Shown: positions 61,026-64,000 of the stretch, piece after piece
How positions within the stretch are numbered: position 1 is the first letter of the stretch
How the letters are laid out: each line of letters begins with the position of its first letter
Source of the DNA: Paenibacillus sp. S150
GTDB taxonomy: Bacteria; Bacillota; Bacilli; Paenibacillales; Paenibacillaceae
Assembly (NCBI RefSeq): GCF_019352175.1
Contig: NZ_JACBYI010000014.1
Coordinates: forward strand, 1 to 64,000
Reading direction: 5' to 3'
Length of the DNA: 64,000 nt
The notes under the pieces: generated by a model
Databases searched by the model: none
The model's input: the letters and a program-made list of their open reading frames with translations, nothing else
Told to the model about the DNA's origin: nothing
Position numbers and translations under genes: made by a program

Positions 61026-62315
61026 ATGGGAGTAATTAACTTTATTATTCAGAATATTTTGACCCAGGCATCCATTACAGTCGCACTAATCGCCATGCTC
61101 GGATTGATCCTGCAGAAAAAGTCCGTAGGACAGATTATTTCGGGATCGCTCAAGACGCTGCTGGGATTTATGGTACTATCGGCAGGCTCCGGTATTATCG
61201 TCGGCAGCTTAACCTACTTCGGAAAAGTTTTCACTGAAGGCTTCCATATGCAAGGAATTATTCCTTCGATTGAGGCTATTAACGGCCAGGCTATGAACGA
61301 ACTCGGCTTGGGCCGTGATATCGCTCTAACCTTCCTGGCGATCTTCGTATTCAATGTGCTGATTGCCCGGTTTACCAAGTGGAAGTATATTTTCCTGACA
61401 GGTCAGGCTATTCTCTGGATGTCTACCATGACAACGGTGTTCGGTTACTTTGCAGGTCTGCGCGGCATTGCCCTGATTTTGGCAGGGGGGTTCATTGGAG
61501 GCGTCTTTGCCGTAGCCATGCCGGCGATTGCCCAGCCGTTCGTCCGTAAGATTACAGGGATGGACGATATTGCCCTTGGACATTTTTGTACGGTCGGCTA
61601 TGTATTTGAAGCGGGTGTAGCGAAGCTCTTCGGTGAACGCGGAGAGAATAAAAAATCGGTTGAAGATATCAGGCTGCCCACCCAGTTTGAGTTCCTGCAG
61701 GATACGTATCTCTCCCTGATGGTCGTTATGGTTCCGCTCTATATCATTGCGGCAGCGTTTGCAGGACCGGAGTTTGGTGCCGCCTTATCCGGAAGTACGA
61801 ATTACATGATGTATGCATTCATGCAATCCATTCAATTCGTCGTTGGGGTATACGTCCTGCTTGCTGGTGTTCGCTTGCTGCTCGGTGAGATTGTTCCAGC
61901 TTTCCGGGGAATCGCGATGCGCCTCGTTCCGAATGCGGTGCCTGCGCTGGACTGCCCGGTACTGTTCCCGTACAGCCCTAACGCTGTAATCGTAGGCTTC
62001 ATCACCACGACGATCGGTTCCATTATTGCTATGTTTGTCCTGCCTGTCTTTGGGTGGGCGATGATTCTGCCGGGCATATTGACCAACTTCTTTGCGGGCG
62101 GTACTGCCGGAATCTTCGGCAACCTGACAGGCGGACGCCGCGGGGCGATTATCGGAGGCATTTTCCACGGATTCTTTATCACGCTGCTGCCGGCGCTGCT
62201 CGTTACTGTTTTTAACAACATGGGCTTCGTCAATGCAACAGCGACAGATGTGGATACCGTAAGCGCCGCCCTGCTCTATGCCTGGATTATCGGGCCGCTG
62301 ATGAAAGCATTCTAG
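61026..62315 (+). CDS. PTS EIIC component, ascorbate (UlaA/SgaT) family
   Basis: A 429-residue integral membrane transporter with about ten hydrophobic segments. Family blocks: TQASITVALIAMLGLILQKK, LLGFMVLSAGSGIIVGSLTY, HFCTVGYVFEAGVAKLFG, and YSPNAVIVGFITTTIGSIIA. UlaA proteins carry L-ascorbate, but the family also serves other sugar acids and pentitols, so substrate is not fixed. AAGGCGGGG precedes ATG 61026. Confidence 0.85.
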   Translation: MGVINFIIQNILTQASITVALIAMLGLILQKKSVGQIISGSLKTLLGFMVLSAGSGIIVGSLTYFGKVFTEGFHMQGIIPSIEAINGQAMNELGLGRDIALTFLAIFVFNVLIARFTKWKYIFLTGQAILWMSTMTTVFGYFAGLRGIALILAGGFIGGVFAVAMPAIAQPFVRKITGMDDIALGHFCTVGYVFEAGVAKLFGERGENKKSVEDIRLPTQFEFLQDTYLSLMVVMVPLYIIAAAFAGPEFGAALSGSTNYMMYAFMQSIQFVVGVYVLLAGVRLLLGEIVPAFRGIAMRLVPNAVPALDCPVLFPYSPNAVIVGFITTTIGSIIAMFVLPVFGWAMILPGILTNFFAGGTAGIFGNLTGGRRGAIIGGIFHGFFITLLPALLVTVFNNMGFVNATATDVDTVSAALLYAWIIGPLMKAF

Positions 62316-62348
62316 CATTCAAAAAAGTGATGGCGGGAGGTTTAGGCA

Positions 62349-62744
62349 ATGCTTGGATTCGGCAAGAAGAAAATTAAAGAACCGAAGGATGAAGCCGTAG
62401 AACACGTATTGACGGAAGAACGCAAGCAGGAATTGCTGTCCGCAATCTCTTCAAAGGAGGAGGCGTTAGGCGGGCAATCTGAAGCGGAACAATCCAAAGT
62501 CTATGGAGAGATCGGCCTGGCTTACAACGAGCTGGGGAATGAGGATCAGGCGATGGTGGCGCTGGAGAAAAGCCTGCAGCTCAAAAAATCTGTCGGAGAC
62601 GTCTACAAGACCCTATTGAAGCTGTATAACAAAAAACGCGCAGAGGCGGCTAAAGCTAACGATGAACAGTCTCTGCAGGCATATCTCAAGAAAATGGATC
62701 AGTTGATGCAGATTTCCAAGGATGTTACGCGAGGCGTGCACTGA
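62349..62744 (+). CDS. TPR-like helical protein in the PTS operon
   Basis: A 131-residue soluble, charged protein. AEQSKVYGEIGLAYNELGNE followed by DQAMVALEKSLQLKKSVGDV is one clear tetratricopeptide unit with a partial second. No catalytic motif. GGGAGGTTTAGGCA precedes ATG 62349. Position between EIIC and aldolase suggests a structural or regulatory partner of the pathway. Confidence 0.65.
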   Translation: MLGFGKKKIKEPKDEAVEHVLTEERKQELLSAISSKEEALGGQSEAEQSKVYGEIGLAYNELGNEDQAMVALEKSLQLKKSVGDVYKTLLKLYNKKRAEAAKANDEQSLQAYLKKMDQLMQISKDVTRGVH

Positions 62745-62785
62745 AGAAAAACCCGTTATAGACAAATATTTGAGGAGGAATCATC

Positions 62786-63652
62786 ATGTATATTACTTTA
62801 AAAGAGGCAACCCGCAGAGCAGAGGAATTGAATTATACGGTCGGCGCCTTTAACGCGCACAATCTGGAGATGCTGCCGGACATGATCCGGGCCGCTAAAG
62901 AGCAGGGGGCGCCGATTATTATTCAGACCAGTATCGACACAGCGAAATATGTAGGCCATGAGAACTTCGTGGCGGTCTGCAAAGCCATGGCTACCTCAGA
63001 AATGGTGGATGTCGTGCTGCATCTGGATCATGCCAGAGACTTCAATGATATAAAAGAAGCGATTGATAAAGGATTTACGTCCGTGATGTATGATGGTTCC
63101 CATCTGCCATTCAAAGAGAATATTATGAAGACAAGAGCTGTCGTTGATTATGCGCATAGACATAATGTATCCGTTGAGGGTGAGCTTGGGACTATCGGCG
63201 GTACAGAAGAAGGCATCCATGTGGATGAAGATCAGAGGATTTATACGGATCCTCAGGATGCTGTGGAGTTCGTGAAAGCAACAGGCGTGGATGCCTTGGC
63301 GATTGCGATCGGCACGAATCATGGCCAATACAAATCCAAGACGCAAGTGAACATCCCCCTGCTTAAAGAAATCAATGCGGCCGTCGATGTGCCTCTGGTT
63401 ATTCATGGCGGTACGGGCGTTAACGAAGAGGATATTCATGAACTCATTGACAATGGAATCCGCAAGTTCAATGTCGGTACAGAGCTGCTGGTGACCTGGA
63501 CGCGGATCGCGAAAGAAACTTTTAATGAAACCAAAGTGAACAAATCGCTGCGCCACAATATCATCCCGTGCAATGAAGCCGTGAAAGAAATTGTGAAGCA
63601 CAAGATCGGTATTTTCATGAATAAAGAAGGCCGTCTTAATACCGTGAGATAA
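62786..63652 (+). CDS. Class II ketose-bisphosphate aldolase
   Basis: A 288-residue zinc aldolase of the FbaA/GatY/KbaY family. YTVGAFNAHNLEMLPDMIRA, VVLHLDHARDFNDIKEAIDK (catalytic Asp and zinc His), VEGELGTIGGTEEGIHVDED, AIAIGTNHGQYKSK and PLVIHGGTGVNEEDIHELI with further His ligands and phosphate loop. Substrate (fructose-, tagatose- or another 1,6-bisphosphate) is undetermined. GAGGAGGAATCATC precedes ATG 62786. Confidence 0.85.
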   Translation: MYITLKEATRRAEELNYTVGAFNAHNLEMLPDMIRAAKEQGAPIIIQTSIDTAKYVGHENFVAVCKAMATSEMVDVVLHLDHARDFNDIKEAIDKGFTSVMYDGSHLPFKENIMKTRAVVDYAHRHNVSVEGELGTIGGTEEGIHVDEDQRIYTDPQDAVEFVKATGVDALAIAIGTNHGQYKSKTQVNIPLLKEINAAVDVPLVIHGGTGVNEEDIHELIDNGIRKFNVGTELLVTWTRIAKETFNETKVNKSLRHNIIPCNEAVKEIVKHKIGIFMNKEGRLNTVR

Positions 63653-63655
63653 GTT

Positions 63656-64000
63656 ATGAACAGAGTGTTAATATTATTGGCCGGCCTGCCGGGTACGGGG
63701 AAAACGTATCTTGGGAATATCCTGAACGATTATTTCGGCGCTTTTTATATGCTGTCTCAGGATAGTCTGAAAGAAAACTTAGCGGATGTATATGGTTTTT
63801 CAAACCTTGAGGAGAAGCGGGAAATTGAAAAGAAGGCCTGGTTCTTGTACTTTGAGACGATGGAGCAGCAGATGCGCGCCGGAAGCAATCTCATATCCGA
63901 TTATCCCTTCAGCCAGAAGCAGAAGCCGCGTATTCAGAAATTGGCGGAACGGTACAACTATAAAGTGCTGACTATTCGCTTAACCGCAGAACCGGATGTT
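63656..64000 (+). CDS. P-loop kinase/ATPase, 5' part only
   Basis: The first 115 codons of a gene cut by the window end, starting at ATG 63656, 4 bases after the aldolase stop. LLAGLPGTGKTYLGNILNDY is a Walker A as in small-molecule kinases and zeta-type proteins; LLSQDSLKENL-like MLSQDSLKENLADVYGFSNL follows. In this setting a kinase that turns the PTS-made monophosphate into the aldolase substrate is possible; the rest of the gene is needed to judge. Confidence 0.65.
   Translation, partial: MNRVLILLAGLPGTGKTYLGNILNDYFGAFYMLSQDSLKENLADVYGFSNLEEKREIEKKAWFLYFETMEQQMRAGSNLISDYPFSQKQKPRIQKLAERYNYKVLTIRLTAEPDV

Overview
The window looks like chromosomal DNA of a Paenibacillus-type Firmicute. Strong purine-rich Shine-Dalgarno sites, TTG and GTG starts, Lpl-type sugar ABC transporters with membrane-bound AraC regulators, and a yqzE, yqhG, yqhH neighbourhood like that of Bacillus subtilis all point there. 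No rRNA gene or complete tRNA gene is present; one 3' half of a tRNA-Leu gene was found. Composition varies: the 20-30 kb carbohydrate locus is visibly richer in G+C than its flanks, and intergenic DNA is crowded with dispersed repeats and small non-autonomous mobile elements.

Layout. 0-3.2 kb: end of an IS200/IS605-like element, a DUF421 membrane protein, a SteT-like permease, a nitroreductase stub, and a group II intron that has lost its reverse transcriptase, sitting directly behind a terminator. 3.4-11.8 kb: a nine-gene operon for uptake and complete hydrolysis of cyanuric acid and biuret (biuret amidohydrolase, ABC transporter, cyanuric acid amidohydrolase, cupin, PucR regulator, allophanate hydrolase), preceded by two GlnR/TnrA-type boxes, so it is probably a nitrogen-scavenging operon. 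11.8-12.9 kb: repeats and the tRNA-Leu 3' half. 12.9-17.0 kb: a Fur-box-preceded siderophore locus in which an AraC regulator reads in frame into the substrate-binding lipoprotein, followed by two FecCD permeases. 17.3-30.3 kb: a membrane-bound AraC regulator, divergent from a sugar ABC transporter and four apparently cytoplasmic proteins: GH29 fucosidase, CBM9-like protein, transglutaminase/PNGase-fold protein and GH18 glycosidase. This looks like import and intracellular dismantling of fucosylated chito-oligosaccharide or glycopeptide material. 30.3-34 kb: repeats, a decayed DUF6323/DUF6179 pair, and a decayed TetR gene whose operator twins remain in front of an SDR gene.

34-45 kb: a DUF7002-like protein, an FAD oxidoreductase, a YihY protein, a BcrAB-type ABC exporter with a 28-residue membrane peptide and a two-component system, an alpha-toroid protein, two SDR genes, a HAD fragment and a MerR gene; matching MerR-type promoters precede the second SDR gene and merR. 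45-51 kb: a 51-bp tandem array, a glycerol dehydrogenase gene with an in-frame amber codon, a polysaccharide deacetylase, an N-acetylmuramoyl-L-alanine amidase, yqzE and a dense block of repeats. This block includes a 154-bp inverted-repeat element present in both orientations, with a probable excision footprint at 3.1 kb. 51-58 kb: a secreted protein, yqhG, SNF2 helicase yqhH and class II ribonucleotide reductase nrdJ behind two NrdR boxes. 58.5-64 kb: a PRD/EIIB/EIIA regulator, ascorbate-family PTS EIIB and EIIC, a TPR protein, a class II aldolase and a P-loop kinase running off the window end; together they suggest uptake, phosphorylation and aldol cleavage of an unidentified sugar or sugar acid.

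All family calls come from reading motifs in the translations; no database search was possible.
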